Shown here: positions 1 through 9,465 of the stretch, one piece after another
Numbering within the stretch: the first letter of the stretch is position 1
Layout of the letters: each line of letters opens with the position of its first letter
Assembly: GCF_963678245.1 (NCBI RefSeq)
Contig: NZ_OY782776.1
Coordinates: forward strand, 434,001-498,000
Length of the DNA: 64,000 nucleotides
Reading direction: 5' to 3'
From: an uncultured Sunxiuqinia sp.
Lineage (GTDB): Bacteria > Bacteroidota > Bacteroidia > Bacteroidales > Prolixibacteraceae
Program-made: the position numbers and the translations under genes
The notes under the pieces: model-generated
What the model was told of the DNA's origin: nothing
Database searches by the model: none
What the model saw: the letters and a program-made list of their open reading frames with translations, nothing else

Positions 1-1
1 A

Positions 2-2083
2 AAACAGAATCGTAAAACAATTTCATTAAATGGAGAATGGCAGGTAGCGCAGTCAATTTCCGAGGACGAAATACCCAACGATTATACTAGTCATGTTCAG
101 GTTCCTGGCTTAATTGATTTGTCGACTCCTGCTTTTGACAGTGTTTATTCAACATCTCCGTTGCGAGATTATTTCTGGTATAAAAAAGAAATTAAAATTG
201 AAGGTAATGTTCCTCCGGTTGCTATTTTGAAAACGCACAAAATTGCATACGGACAAAAGGCTTTTGTGAATGGTCATTTTGTTGGAGAAAAGTTATATTC
301 CTATACGCCGAAGTTTTACGATATCGCAGAATACTTAAAAGGAAATGGAGAAACCAATGAGATCGTTATTCGGGTAGGAGCCAACACCGATGTTTTACCT
401 GATACAATTCCTTACGGGAAAGACAATGAGAAAATTCGATATACTCCCGGTATTTATGATGAGGTAGAATTGATATTAACGGACTATCCATATATTCAAA
501 ACGTACAGATCGTGCCTGAGATCGAAACAAACACCGTTCGGGTGGTTGCCTACCTGATCAGTGATCATGATGAAAACGTTCAATTGAAATATGAATTGTC
601 TGAGTTTAAAAGCGGAGCTGTAGTTAAAAATGGCAAGAGCAGGTCAAAATCATTAAAAGCAAATCAGTTGGATACGCTCGATTTTCGAATTCCTATCGCT
701 GATAGCCAACTATGGTCACCGGAGAATCCGTTTTTATATTCTATACATCTATCAACCGGATCAGATACAAAGAGTGTTCGCTTTGGGATGCGTGAGTTCA
801 GATTCGATCCGGAGAAAAAAGTCGGAATGCTTAATGGCAAACCTTATTACATGAGGGGAACTAACTTGGCTTTGCATCGCTTTATGGATGATACCGTTCG
901 TCATGATTTGTTGTGGAATAAGGATTGGGTGATTAAGATGCATCAAAAATTTAAGGACTTGCATTGGAATACCTACAGATATCATGTTGGCTTTGCACCT
1001 GATTTTTGGTACGATATTGCTGATGAAATGGGGTTCCTAATTGCTGATGAATATGCATTTTGGGGAATTTTTCTGGATGACACCGCCCGGGTGAATACCG
1101 GACAGCATGAACGTTATATGGCACCAACATTAGTAAAAGAATATACCGAATGGATGCACGAACGCTGGAATCATCCTTCAGTCGTTATTTGGGATGCACA
1201 AAACGAAACATTGTGGCAGGAGGTTGGTAAAGCGATCAATCAGGCGCGCCACCTCGATTTATCTAACCGCCCGTGGGATAATGGATTTTCTGCTCCAGCA
1301 TCTCCAACCGATGTAATTGAATCTCATCCGTATTTATTTCTTCATCCCTATTTTCTGGGGAATGACAAAGTTTCCCGGAACGGAATGTTATATGATGTTT
1401 TGAAAGGCGACTATATCGAGACTTTTAATGATCCAAATGAGTATCAATCGCCAGTCGACGGCGGCCGTTATCCAAATGCGATCATCAATAATGAGTATGC
1501 CTGGGTGTGGCTAACCCGAGACGGAAACCCGACCCCGCTGACAGAATGTGTTTATAGTCGACTACCCGAACTGGATACGCCTGAAAAACGATTGGAATGG
1601 AAAGCCAGAACTTTGGCGGCAAAAACGGAATATTGGCGTTGTCATCGTCAAATGGCCGGAGTGCTTCATTTCTGTGCCCTGACGAACAGCACCAATGCCA
1701 TGACAGGTGACGACTGGAAAGATGTCAAAAACCTGATTCTGCATCGCCCATTTGAAAAATATACTAAATCAGCTTTCGCTCCGGTTGGTTTAATGATCGA
1801 CTGGTGGTCTAATCACGCTAAGTCTGAAGAAAAAAAGTCTGTTTCAGTATTTGCAATCAACGATTTATATGAAAGCTATTCAGGTGATTTGAAATTTCAG
1901 ATTTTAAAGAACGGGAAGATTGTTTCCGAGTCCACGAAATCTATTAGCATTGATGAGGTTGGTCGAACAATTACTGACTTTGATATTGAAATACCTAAAG
2001 AAACAGGCAACTATCAGTTGAAGGCCAGTATTGATTCTAATGGAGAGGAAGTATCTAGTATTCGTGATATTAAAGTAGATTAA
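2..2083 (+). CDS. Glycoside hydrolase family 2 protein, 5'-truncated by the window edge
   Basis: The reading frame is open from base 2 and its first residues (SLNGEW, then VPGLID) are the usual N-terminal start of a GH2 sugar-binding domain, so the real start lies upstream; the TTG at 119 is not the start. The order seen is jelly-roll domain, Ig-like domain, TIM barrel and a short C-terminal beta domain. The acid/base is the NE pair in WDAQNET (Glu at about residue 402 of the visible frame, base 1205), and the nucleophile candidate is Glu in INNEYAW. GH2 enzymes remove terminal beta-galactose, glucuronic acid, mannose or other sugars; the specificity here is not readable. It heads a tight same-strand series of carbohydrate enzymes, with a gap of only 18 bp to the next gene. 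Confidence 0.88.
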   Translation, partial: KQNRKTISLNGEWQVAQSISEDEIPNDYTSHVQVPGLIDLSTPAFDSVYSTSPLRDYFWYKKEIKIEGNVPPVAILKTHKIAYGQKAFVNGHFVGEKLYSYTPKFYDIAEYLKGNGETNEIVIRVGANTDVLPDTIPYGKDNEKIRYTPGIYDEVELILTDYPYIQNVQIVPEIETNTVRVVAYLISDHDENVQLKYELSEFKSGAVVKNGKSRSKSLKANQLDTLDFRIPIADSQLWSPENPFLYSIHLSTGSDTKSVRFGMREFRFDPEKKVGMLNGKPYYMRGTNLALHRFMDDTVRHDLLWNKDWVIKMHQKFKDLHWNTYRYHVGFAPDFWYDIADEMGFLIADEYAFWGIFLDDTARVNTGQHERYMAPTLVKEYTEWMHERWNHPSVVIWDAQNETLWQEVGKAINQARHLDLSNRPWDNGFSAPASPTDVIESHPYLFLHPYFLGNDKVSRNGMLYDVLKGDYIETFNDPNEYQSPVDGGRYPNAIINNEYAWVWLTRDGNPTPLTECVYSRLPELDTPEKRLEWKARTLAAKTEYWRCHRQMAGVLHFCALTNSTNAMTGDDWKDVKNLILHRPFEKYTKSAFAPVGLMIDWWSNHAKSEEKKSVSVFAINDLYESYSGDLKFQILKNGKIVSESTKSISIDEVGRTITDFDIEIPKETGNYQLKASIDSNGEEVSSIRDIKVD

Positions 2084-2101
2084 CTACATAAAAAACAAAC
2101 T

Positions 2102-2959
2102 ATGAAAATTGCTATTAGTCTATTAATTGTGCTGTTCTATGTTGGTACAAGTTCATGCAATAGTCAAACCGTTGATAAAATGATCGAAAAGGAAACGTCA
2201 GAGCCAGGGGTAACGGATTTTCTAGTTAATGGAGGGTATCACCAGCCGTTCTACCTTGATAAAACCAGTTCACCGTATGGTTATTATTTCTTTACACCTT
2301 CAAGTTCATTGAACTCTGATGAGAAATATCCCTTGCTGATTTTTTTACATGGATATGGTGAGCGGGGAAATAGTAAAACTACGCCAACTGATTTGGAAAA
2401 AGTCCTAAAACATGGTCCTCCAAAAATGATTAAAAACGGGACATGGAAACCTTCTGTTGAGATGTTTGTGGCTTCACCGCAATGCCATGGAGACTGGTGG
2501 AATCGTGATTTGGTGAAGCAGTTTGTTGAATATCTGATGGATTCAAATAATCAGATTGATACCAGTCGAATTTACCTTACCGGAATAAGTATGGGCGGTT
2601 TTGCCACTTTTGATCTGCTTTGTTCATTTGGTGAAGCATCTCATATTGCCGCTGCTGTGCCAATTTGCGGGAAAGGTGAATTGAGTGACGAAGGGAATGA
2701 AAATTTATCAAAGATTCCGCTTTGGGTTTTTCACGGTGATGCTGATGGAACGGTTTCTCCTGAATATTCAAAAACCATTGTTCCAATGATTAATGAACTC
2801 AATCCCCCGGTTCCAGCTAAATTGACTATCTATCCCGGAGTCGGACACGACTCATGGACTGTAACATACAGTGGGTCTGGGATGGGAAGAAAAGATACCA
2901 CCTATGATGTATTTGATATAGATATTTATACCTGGATGAACCAATTTAAGAAGCAATAA
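2102..2959 (+). CDS. Secreted alpha/beta-hydrolase, CE1-like esterase lipoprotein
   Basis: The 285-residue product starts with a lipoprotein signal peptide (lipobox ending TSSC). An oxyanion-type HGYGERG segment, the nucleophile elbow GISMGG (Ser163), an Asp in HGDADG and a C-terminal His in GVGHDSW give the complete catalytic triad of a phospholipase/carboxylesterase (dienelactone-hydrolase or CE1-like) fold. Such enzymes in polysaccharide loci remove acetyl or feruloyl groups. Gaps of 18 bp and 11 bp to its neighbours suggest one operon with the GH2 and GH172 genes. Which ester it cleaves cannot be told from sequence. Confidence 0.85.
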   Translation: MKIAISLLIVLFYVGTSSCNSQTVDKMIEKETSEPGVTDFLVNGGYHQPFYLDKTSSPYGYYFFTPSSSLNSDEKYPLLIFLHGYGERGNSKTTPTDLEKVLKHGPPKMIKNGTWKPSVEMFVASPQCHGDWWNRDLVKQFVEYLMDSNNQIDTSRIYLTGISMGGFATFDLLCSFGEASHIAAAVPICGKGELSDEGNENLSKIPLWVFHGDADGTVSPEYSKTIVPMINELNPPVPAKLTIYPGVGHDSWTVTYSGSGMGRKDTTYDVFDIDIYTWMNQFKKQ

Positions 2960-2970
2960 AATTAAAGTAT

Positions 2971-4101
2971 ATGAAAAAGTTTCTTGTACTAATTCAAATC
3001 ATTTTAGTTTCATGCGTAGTAGCAAATGCGCAATCACTTTTTGAAATGCCTGCCGGAGTTAAGACCCGTTGGACGAGTGCAGAAAACTGGAAAGGAGAAA
3101 AAGGGAAAGGTGGGATAACCAATGGTGGACGAAAAGGATCACCCAGCTTTGTGTTTAATAACGGCGAAGTGAAAACACTTGCCGAAGTTTCCGAAAGCAG
3201 TGGAATAGTGAGACGAATTTGGCTTACTATCGACGACCGGTCTCCAGAGATGTTGCGCGGTATTAAAATACAAATGTTCTGGGATGGAGCCTCAACTCCT
3301 GCAGTTTCTGCTCCTTTGTCTGATTTTTTTAACCAGGGACTGGCAAGGATGAGCCAATTTGAAAATGCTTTCTTTTCAAGTCCCGAAGGGAGGAGTTTTA
3401 ATTGTTACATTCCAATGCCTTTTCGCGAAAGCATGAAGATTCAGGTTGTTAATGAATCAGGAAAAGATTTGTATAAGTTTTACTATGAAGTTGATTATAC
3501 CCTTGGTGATAAGATTGATGATTCTGTTCTATACTTCCATGCCATATTTAATCAACAAAATCCAACAATTTTAAAAGAAGACTACCGCATATTACCGCGA
3601 GTTGAAGGAAAGGGACGATTTTTAGGAACCAATATCAGTGTTGTGGCTAACGATATTCAGTACACTCGTGCCTGGTGGGGAGAAGGTGAAGTGAAAATAT
3701 ATTTAGATGGCGATGAAAAGTACCCAACTCTTTGTGGAACAGGAACTGAAGATTATATTGGAACAGGCTGGGGACAAGGACAATATGATAACCTGTATCA
3801 GGGGTGCACAGTTGCTGACGAATCTAAGTTTGAATATGCGTTTTATCGCTACCATAAGCCAGATCCTGTTTATTTTTATGAAGACATAGAGGTTACTATT
3901 CAGCAAATTGGCTACGCCGGAAAAAAGGACAGAGAAAAGATGAGGCTGTTAAAAGTGCCAATATATAAAACAGGTGAAAATTTGGAGGCAGTTGATTTTG
4001 ATAAACAAGAAGGAGATTTTCTGTTTGAACGTACCGATAATGTTTCGTCTTGCGCCTATTTTTATTTGGATTCACCGGAATCACCCTTAAATGTTCATTA
4101 G
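2971..4101 (+). CDS. GH172 (DUF2961) family glycosidase
   Basis: The 376-residue product has an N-terminal signal peptide (cleavage near VVANAQS). It carries the DUF2961 hallmarks: a WTSAENWKG-type N-terminus, SPLSDFF-like and FNCYIPMPF segments, and the GTGTEDYIGTGWG motif, whose Glu260 corresponds to a catalytic glutamate of the family. DUF2961 is now GH172, with characterised members acting on alpha-D-fructofuranosides, difructose anhydride or D-arabinofuranose. Length is normal for a single-domain member. It lies 11 bp after the esterase. The remnant of another glycosidase follows directly, so the original operon was longer. Confidence 0.88.
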   Translation: MKKFLVLIQIILVSCVVANAQSLFEMPAGVKTRWTSAENWKGEKGKGGITNGGRKGSPSFVFNNGEVKTLAEVSESSGIVRRIWLTIDDRSPEMLRGIKIQMFWDGASTPAVSAPLSDFFNQGLARMSQFENAFFSSPEGRSFNCYIPMPFRESMKIQVVNESGKDLYKFYYEVDYTLGDKIDDSVLYFHAIFNQQNPTILKEDYRILPRVEGKGRFLGTNISVVANDIQYTRAWWGEGEVKIYLDGDEKYPTLCGTGTEDYIGTGWGQGQYDNLYQGCTVADESKFEYAFYRYHKPDPVYFYEDIEVTIQQIGYAGKKDREKMRLLKVPIYKTGENLEAVDFDKQEGDFLFERTDNVSSCAYFYLDSPESPLNVH

Positions 4102-4123
4102 TCAGCAAACTAAACGTGGATAA

Positions 4124-4264
4124 CTAATTAGAATTTTGAGGCCTGCACATTGTGCCGAAATAATTCAGAAAGACGAAGAAAAGTGGTTTATAAGTCACTC
4201 AGGATGGGCTCTGGGAGGTGTTTGCCTTGCCCTTTTATTTTGGAGTGATAATGATAAATTGTAG
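4124..4264 (+). pseudogene. C-terminal remnant of a GH43/GH32-type glycosidase
   Basis: An open frame without a start codon runs from a stop at 4121 to a TAG at 4262. Its translation contains RPAHCAEII, KWFISHSGW and GGVCLAL, followed by LFW; this resembles the last blade of five-bladed beta-propeller glycosidases (HAPEII..KWYISH..GVYLAPL). There is no upstream part of such a gene, since the GH172 gene ends at 4101. I read it as the surviving end of a deleted gene. The family assignment comes from motif memory only. Confidence 0.5.
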
Positions 4265-4273
4265 TTAAAAAAG

Positions 4274-5515
4274 ATGAAACAAATAATAGCGGTAGTAATT
4301 GGATTGGCTATAATAAGTTCGGTCGGATGTTCAATTTCTTCAAGCAAAAGAAAGGATAAGAAGATGACGAAATCTGCCTATGAAGAGGAAACTTATGGCT
4401 TTGATATGGCATTTTTTAAAGCACACAATTTAAATTGCCTTGAATTAACCGATGGCACTGGCGCCGGAGTACTTGTTTCTCCAGAACTACAAGGTAGAGT
4501 GATGACAAGTACAGTGAACGGCCCGAGTGGCAATAGTTTTGGGTGGATTAATTATGACTTGTTTAAGTCTGGAAAATTAAATGAGCAGTTTAATCCGTTT
4601 GGCGGCGAAGAACGCTTTTGGTTAGGACCAGAAGGGGGACCATTCTCTATTTACTTTAAAGAAGGTGCTGAGCAGGTTTTTGAAAACTGGAAGGTTCCGG
4701 CGGTGATAGACACAGAACCATTTGATGTCAAAAAACAAACAAAAGGAAGTGTCACGTTTGAAAAAAATATGCAGGTTGTAAATGCCTCAGGATTTAAATT
4801 TGAAGTTGGCATTGAAAGAACGATTTCGTTGATGTCAATCGATCAATTGGAGTCTGAATTAAAAATGGAGATTCCTGATGAATCAGTGAACGTGGTCGTC
4901 TATCAATCGGAGAATAAAATTACCAATGTTGGCAATCAGGCCTGGACAAAAGAAAATGGATTACTTTCCATATGGTTGCTTTGTATGTTCAATCCTTCAC
5001 CAACAACTACTGTCTTTATTCCATTTAAAGAAGAAGGTGACGGAGTAGTCGTAAATGACGAATATTTTGGTAAAGTTCCAGCCAACAGGTTAATTGTTGA
5101 AGAGGGAATGGTTTATTTTAAGATTGACGGTGAATATCGTAGCAAAATTGGTATTCCACCATTTAGAGCAAAGGAAATTTGCGGAAGCTATGACTCTAAA
5201 AAAAAGGTTTTGACTTTGCTTTGGTGTTCATTGCCAGATGAACCAAAAGAGTATGTGAATTCCAATTGGGGAGATCAGGAAGATCCATACAGTGGTGATG
5301 CTGTTAATTCATACAATGATGGGCCTGTTGATGGTAAAATCATGGGCCCATTCTACGAGATCGAAACGTCTTCACCCGCAGCAGATCTTCAACCCGGTCA
5401 GTCGCTAGTACATAAACAAAGAGTTATTCATATTCAGGGTGAAGAATCAGAACTAACAAAGATTCTACAGTATGTAATTAACGTGGATATAGAAACAATT
5501 AAATCTAATTTTTAA
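4274..5515 (+). CDS. DUF6786-like secreted lipoprotein
   Basis: The 413-residue protein has a lipoprotein signal (SSVGC lipobox near residue 20). The conserved-looking block contains YGFDMAFFKAHN, QGRVMTSTVNG, FGWINYDL and NPFGGEERFWLGPEGG, a pattern I associate with the DUF6786 family of Bacteroidota, which is frequent beside glycosidases. The fold looks all-beta, similar to aldose-epimerase or galactose-mutarotase supersandwiches, but no catalytic residues can be named. It follows the glycosidase remnant and precedes the SGNH hydrolase on the same strand. Function is unknown; a sugar-binding or epimerase-like role is conjecture. Confidence 0.65.
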   Translation: MKQIIAVVIGLAIISSVGCSISSSKRKDKKMTKSAYEEETYGFDMAFFKAHNLNCLELTDGTGAGVLVSPELQGRVMTSTVNGPSGNSFGWINYDLFKSGKLNEQFNPFGGEERFWLGPEGGPFSIYFKEGAEQVFENWKVPAVIDTEPFDVKKQTKGSVTFEKNMQVVNASGFKFEVGIERTISLMSIDQLESELKMEIPDESVNVVVYQSENKITNVGNQAWTKENGLLSIWLLCMFNPSPTTTVFIPFKEEGDGVVVNDEYFGKVPANRLIVEEGMVYFKIDGEYRSKIGIPPFRAKEICGSYDSKKKVLTLLWCSLPDEPKEYVNSNWGDQEDPYSGDAVNSYNDGPVDGKIMGPFYEIETSSPAADLQPGQSLVHKQRVIHIQGEESELTKILQYVINVDIETIKSNF

Positions 5516-5583
5516 TTATCGATGGAAAACGAAGATAAACCAGAAGGGATTTTACTCCCATTTATACCATAACCGATTTTATT

Positions 5584-6252
5584 ATGAAAAAAAATATCAA
5601 AAAGTTCAGTTTGTTATTTGTTGCCGTATTAATTTTCGCAACCAACATTGCTTTTGCTCAATATGATCCTGAAGTAAAATGGGGACCATCAATCGCTAAT
5701 TATGAACACAAGGATTCTATTGCGATGCCTGAACCGGGTGGAATTCTTTTACTGGGAAGCTCTTCATTTACCATTTGGCAAGATGTTCAGGATTATTTCC
5801 CGGACAAAAACATTGTGAATCGCGGTTTCGGCGGTGCACAAATGAGCGATATCCTTCACTTTAAAGAACGCTTGATTTTGCCATACAAACCCAGCCAGAT
5901 TGTTGTATTTGTTGGAGGTAATGATTTAGCGGCAGGCGATGATCCGAAAACGATCTTCAGGGAAGGTAAAGAACTGGTGAAATGGACAAGAAAACAGTTT
6001 CCGGATGTGCAATTTTCATTTTTATCAATGAAACCGAGTCCCAAAAGGTGGGAGCTAAAAAATGATATGCTGGAACTAAATAATATGCTCATTAAACGCG
6101 CCAGAAAAAAATATATTGATTACATCGATATCTGGAATCCGATGCTGGTTAACGGTGAGCCGGTGAAGGAAAATTATTTAGACGATTTACTTCACCTGAA
6201 CAGCATGGGGTATAAAATTTGGCAAAACGCCATGAATCCTTACCTGAAATAA
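5584..6252 (+). CDS. SGNH/GDSL-type hydrolase
   Basis: The 222-residue protein has a signal peptide cleaved after a residue string ending IAFA. The SGNH blocks are present: block I GSSSF with the nucleophilic Ser, block II Gly in RGFGGA, block III GGND, and block V DLLHLNSMGY with catalytic Asp and His. Such enzymes are acetyl-esterases or platelet-activating-factor acetylhydrolase-like proteins, and in polysaccharide loci they usually deacetylate oligosaccharides. The protein is the usual length for a single domain. It sits between the DUF6786-like gene and the sulfatase, 36 bp before the latter. Confidence 0.88.
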   Translation: MKKNIKKFSLLFVAVLIFATNIAFAQYDPEVKWGPSIANYEHKDSIAMPEPGGILLLGSSSFTIWQDVQDYFPDKNIVNRGFGGAQMSDILHFKERLILPYKPSQIVVFVGGNDLAAGDDPKTIFREGKELVKWTRKQFPDVQFSFLSMKPSPKRWELKNDMLELNNMLIKRARKKYIDYIDIWNPMLVNGEPVKENYLDDLLHLNSMGYKIWQNAMNPYLK

Positions 6253-6288
6253 CTTATACCACTCAATAATCGTAAAAAAACAGTTTCT

Positions 6289-7677
6289 ATGAAAATTAAT
6301 GTACTCATATTATTGTTCGCAATTTTTATTTCAATTTCAGCTTGTACTGTATCCGAGGAAAATAAGAATACTCCACCCAACTATGTTGTTATTTTTTGTG
6401 ACGACATGGGCTATGGTGATTTGGGGGTTTATGGCCATCCTACCATTCGAACTCCGAACCTGGATAAAATGGCTGATGAAGGTCAGAAGTGGACCAACTT
6501 CTATGTTTCCTCATCAGTTTGCACACCGAGTCGTGCAGGAATTATGACTGGGAGATTGCCAATACGAAACGGTATGTGCAGCGATAACCATCGGGTTATT
6601 TTCCCTGAATCAAAAGGCGGTCTGCCTGAATCGGAAATCACATTTGCTAAAATTCTTCAGCAAAATGGCTATGCAACCGGTATCATTGGAAAATGGCATT
6701 TGGGGCACGAGCCACAGTTTTTGCCAACAAGCCATGGATTCGATTATTTCTACGGATTAAAATACAGCAATGACATGGATCGCGATCCAAACATCGATTA
6801 TTGGGAATCGTGTAGATATCCTGAACAGGAATATTTTCAGATATCACTTTATCAGAATAACGAAATTATTCAGGAACAGGCTGTTCAAACCGAATTAACT
6901 AAAAATTACACACGCGAAGCAGTGGCTTATATCGAAAAGAATAAAGAAAAACCCTTTGCTCTTTACCTGGCACACGCCATGCCGCACGTTCCGCTTTTTC
7001 GCAGCGAAGAGTTTGAAGGAGCCAGCAAGAGAGGCCGTTATGGAGATGTGATAGAGGAACTTGACTGGAGTGTTGGGCAGGTGTTAAAAGCCATAAAAGA
7101 TAACGGATTGGCAGATAACACCATTGTGGTATTCACTTCTGATAATGGCCCATGGCTAACATTCGACACACATGGAGGCACTGCCGGATTACTAACCGGA
7201 GGTAAAGGTTCTACTTACGAAGGAGGAATGCGTGTTCCGGCTATTTTTTGGGGGCCGGGTATTGTTAAGCCCGGAGTTGTTATGGAAATGGGATCTACGC
7301 TTGATTTATTTCCAACGTTTTGCGCCCAAAGCGGAATTCCTTTACCGCAGGACCGAATCTATGATGGGAATGACCTTACTCCGCTACTTCGTGGAGGAAA
7401 TGAGCCGGTACGGAACGAAATTTTCTATTACAGAGGAACAAAAATATATGCTGTGAGAAAAGGAAAATACAAGGCGCATTTTCTGACTAAATCAGGCTAT
7501 GGAGGTGATCCTTTAGTGGATCATGAAACTCCATTACTGTATGATCTGGAGGTTGATCCTTCTGAAAAATTTAATATTGCAGATAAATACCCAGAGGTAA
7601 TTCAAGAGATTAATGCACTGGTAGAAGCTCACAAAAAAACATTAAAACCTGTAACCAATCAACTTGATTTGTATTAA
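6289..7677 (+). CDS. S1-family sulfatase, formylglycine type
   Basis: The 462-residue protein begins with a lipoprotein signal (ISISAC lipobox). The metal-binding DDMGYGDLG segment, the sulfatase signature C78-T-P-S-R82 followed by AGIMTG, GKWHLG, and TSDNG all match S1 arylsulfatases; Cys78 would be converted to formylglycine by a maturase not seen in this window. The C-terminus (LYDLEVDPSEKFNIAD) is typical. It presumably removes sulfate esters from the polysaccharide attacked by the neighbouring glycosidases. The exact S1 subfamily, and therefore the position of the sulfate, cannot be assigned here. Confidence 0.92.
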   Translation: MKINVLILLFAIFISISACTVSEENKNTPPNYVVIFCDDMGYGDLGVYGHPTIRTPNLDKMADEGQKWTNFYVSSSVCTPSRAGIMTGRLPIRNGMCSDNHRVIFPESKGGLPESEITFAKILQQNGYATGIIGKWHLGHEPQFLPTSHGFDYFYGLKYSNDMDRDPNIDYWESCRYPEQEYFQISLYQNNEIIQEQAVQTELTKNYTREAVAYIEKNKEKPFALYLAHAMPHVPLFRSEEFEGASKRGRYGDVIEELDWSVGQVLKAIKDNGLADNTIVVFTSDNGPWLTFDTHGGTAGLLTGGKGSTYEGGMRVPAIFWGPGIVKPGVVMEMGSTLDLFPTFCAQSGIPLPQDRIYDGNDLTPLLRGGNEPVRNEIFYYRGTKIYAVRKGKYKAHFLTKSGYGGDPLVDHETPLLYDLEVDPSEKFNIADKYPEVIQEINALVEAHKKTLKPVTNQLDLY

Positions 7678-7707
7678 ACGAAGAGTTTGATTCTTAAAAA
7701 TATAGAA

Positions 7708-9438
7708 ATGCGATTCTACATTCCATTATTGGCAGTTGCTTTTATCATGATATTGGCTGGCTGCGATCAAAAGCAAGCAACTAAAAAAGAAACAATTAAA
7801 ACATTTTGCAATCCATTGGATCTGGACTATCGTTTCCAATTGGAAGGTCCTTCGCGGCGTGAGGCAGCAGACCCAACCGTAGTTTATTTTAGAGATCGGT
7901 ATTATTTGTTTGCTTCAAAGACAGGAGGCTACTGGCATTCAACAGATTTGGTAGAATGGAGTTTTGTAGAAACAAATCAAATACCCACGGAAGAATATGC
8001 GCCAACGGCCATTGATATCAATGATACACTTTATTTTCTGGCGTCTTCCAGAACCAAAAGTACACTTTATAAATCCGGAGATCCTTTGTCAGGAAAATGG
8101 GAGATAACCAGAGATTCGTTGGACGTTGCCGTTTGGGATCCGGCATTCTTTTTAGACGATGATAAACGTTTATATCTGTATTGGGAATGTTCGCACAAAT
8201 TACCCATCAAAGGAATTGAACTGGATTATAAAAACAACTTTGATACTATCGGACATCCGGTAGATTTTATTCTGGCTAAAACAGATGAGCATGGATGGGA
8301 AGTTCCCGGAGATTATAACGAACGAATTAATAATCATCCGTGGATAGAGGGCGCCTGGGTAAACAAATATAAAGGGAAATATTATTTACAATATGCCGGG
8401 CCCGGAACTGAATATAAAAGTTATTCTGATGGGGTATATGTCGCAGAATCGCCACTTGGCCCTTACAAAATTGCAAAACATAATCCGTTTGCATATAAGC
8501 CTGAAGGTTTCGCGGCAGGTGCTGGTCATGGAAGCACATTTAAAGATAAATTCGGAAATTATTGGCATGTTGGAACAATGAGCATTTCGGTAAAACATCC
8601 GTTTGAAAGGCGGATCGGGCTATTCCCAACTTTTTTTGATAAAGATGGGGAGTTGTTTTCAGTAACCAAATTTGGCGACTTTCCCATTCAAATTCCGGGG
8701 ATAAAAGTCGCGTCGTTTGATGATGTTTTTCCGTCGTGGATGTTACTTTCCTATAACAAACCTGTACAAGTTTCATCAGAAATTGATTCGCTTCCCGCCT
8801 CAAATATGGTAAATGAGGATATCAGAACTTATTGGTCGGCTGAAACGGGAAGCGATAAAGAATGGGCGGTGATTGATTTGGAGCAAAACTTCGATGTTTC
8901 TGCTATTCAAATCAACTTTGCGGAGCATGAAACCAAAATTTACGGCAGGCCCGACGCCGTGTTTCATAGGTATACAATCGACTATTCTGTAGATAATAAT
9001 AATTGGGAAGTTTTGATTGATCAGTCTCAAAATCAGAATGATCGTAGCCATCCATATTTTCAATTACCTCAAAAGGAGAATTGTCGTTATCTGCGTATTC
9101 GTAATATTGAAGTACCTGATGGAACTTTTGCAATTTCTGGTTTTCGGGTATTTGGAAAAGGAAATGGAGAACAACCTGACGTAGTTTCTGATTTCAATAT
9201 CGTTCGAAAAACGGACAGAAGGAGTGTCTCTTTAAAATGGGAAAAAGTAGCAGGGGCTGATGGATACAACGTTATTTATGGCACCGATAAAGAAAAATTT
9301 TACCACAACTATCAGGTATATGGTGATACATCGGTAACAATTAATAGCTTGAATACCAACCTATCTTATTATTTTAAGATTGAGCCGTTCAATGAAAATG
9401 GGGTTGGAGTAAGTGAGCTCATAAAGTACGTCGAATAA
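7708..9438 (+). CDS. GH43-like beta-propeller glycosidase with discoidin (CBM32-like) and FN3 domains
   Basis: The chosen start is ATG 7708, which gives a clean lipoprotein signal with lipobox ILAGC; the in-frame TTG 21 bp upstream is less likely. The N-terminal five-bladed propeller shows the GH43 triad: Asp55 in EAADPTV, Asp144 in VWDPAF and Glu214 in WIEGAW. Residues of about 345-480 look like an F5/8-type C (discoidin, CBM32-like) domain (YWSAETGSDKEWAVIDL, CRYLRIRN), followed by a fibronectin type III domain (about 485-575). GH43 members act on xylosides, arabinofuranosides or galactosides. The accessory domains suggest binding to galactose-like or branched glycans at the cell surface. 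Confidence 0.88.
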   Translation: MRFYIPLLAVAFIMILAGCDQKQATKKETIKTFCNPLDLDYRFQLEGPSRREAADPTVVYFRDRYYLFASKTGGYWHSTDLVEWSFVETNQIPTEEYAPTAIDINDTLYFLASSRTKSTLYKSGDPLSGKWEITRDSLDVAVWDPAFFLDDDKRLYLYWECSHKLPIKGIELDYKNNFDTIGHPVDFILAKTDEHGWEVPGDYNERINNHPWIEGAWVNKYKGKYYLQYAGPGTEYKSYSDGVYVAESPLGPYKIAKHNPFAYKPEGFAAGAGHGSTFKDKFGNYWHVGTMSISVKHPFERRIGLFPTFFDKDGELFSVTKFGDFPIQIPGIKVASFDDVFPSWMLLSYNKPVQVSSEIDSLPASNMVNEDIRTYWSAETGSDKEWAVIDLEQNFDVSAIQINFAEHETKIYGRPDAVFHRYTIDYSVDNNNWEVLIDQSQNQNDRSHPYFQLPQKENCRYLRIRNIEVPDGTFAISGFRVFGKGNGEQPDVVSDFNIVRKTDRRSVSLKWEKVAGADGYNVIYGTDKEKFYHNYQVYGDTSVTINSLNTNLSYYFKIEPFNENGVGVSELIKYVE

Positions 9439-9465
9439 TATGTTTGTTTCTAATAAACCTTTACA

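Noticed and set aside
119-121. TTG as start of the first GH2 gene
   Set aside because: The frame is open to the window edge and the codons before it encode the conserved GH2 N-terminus.
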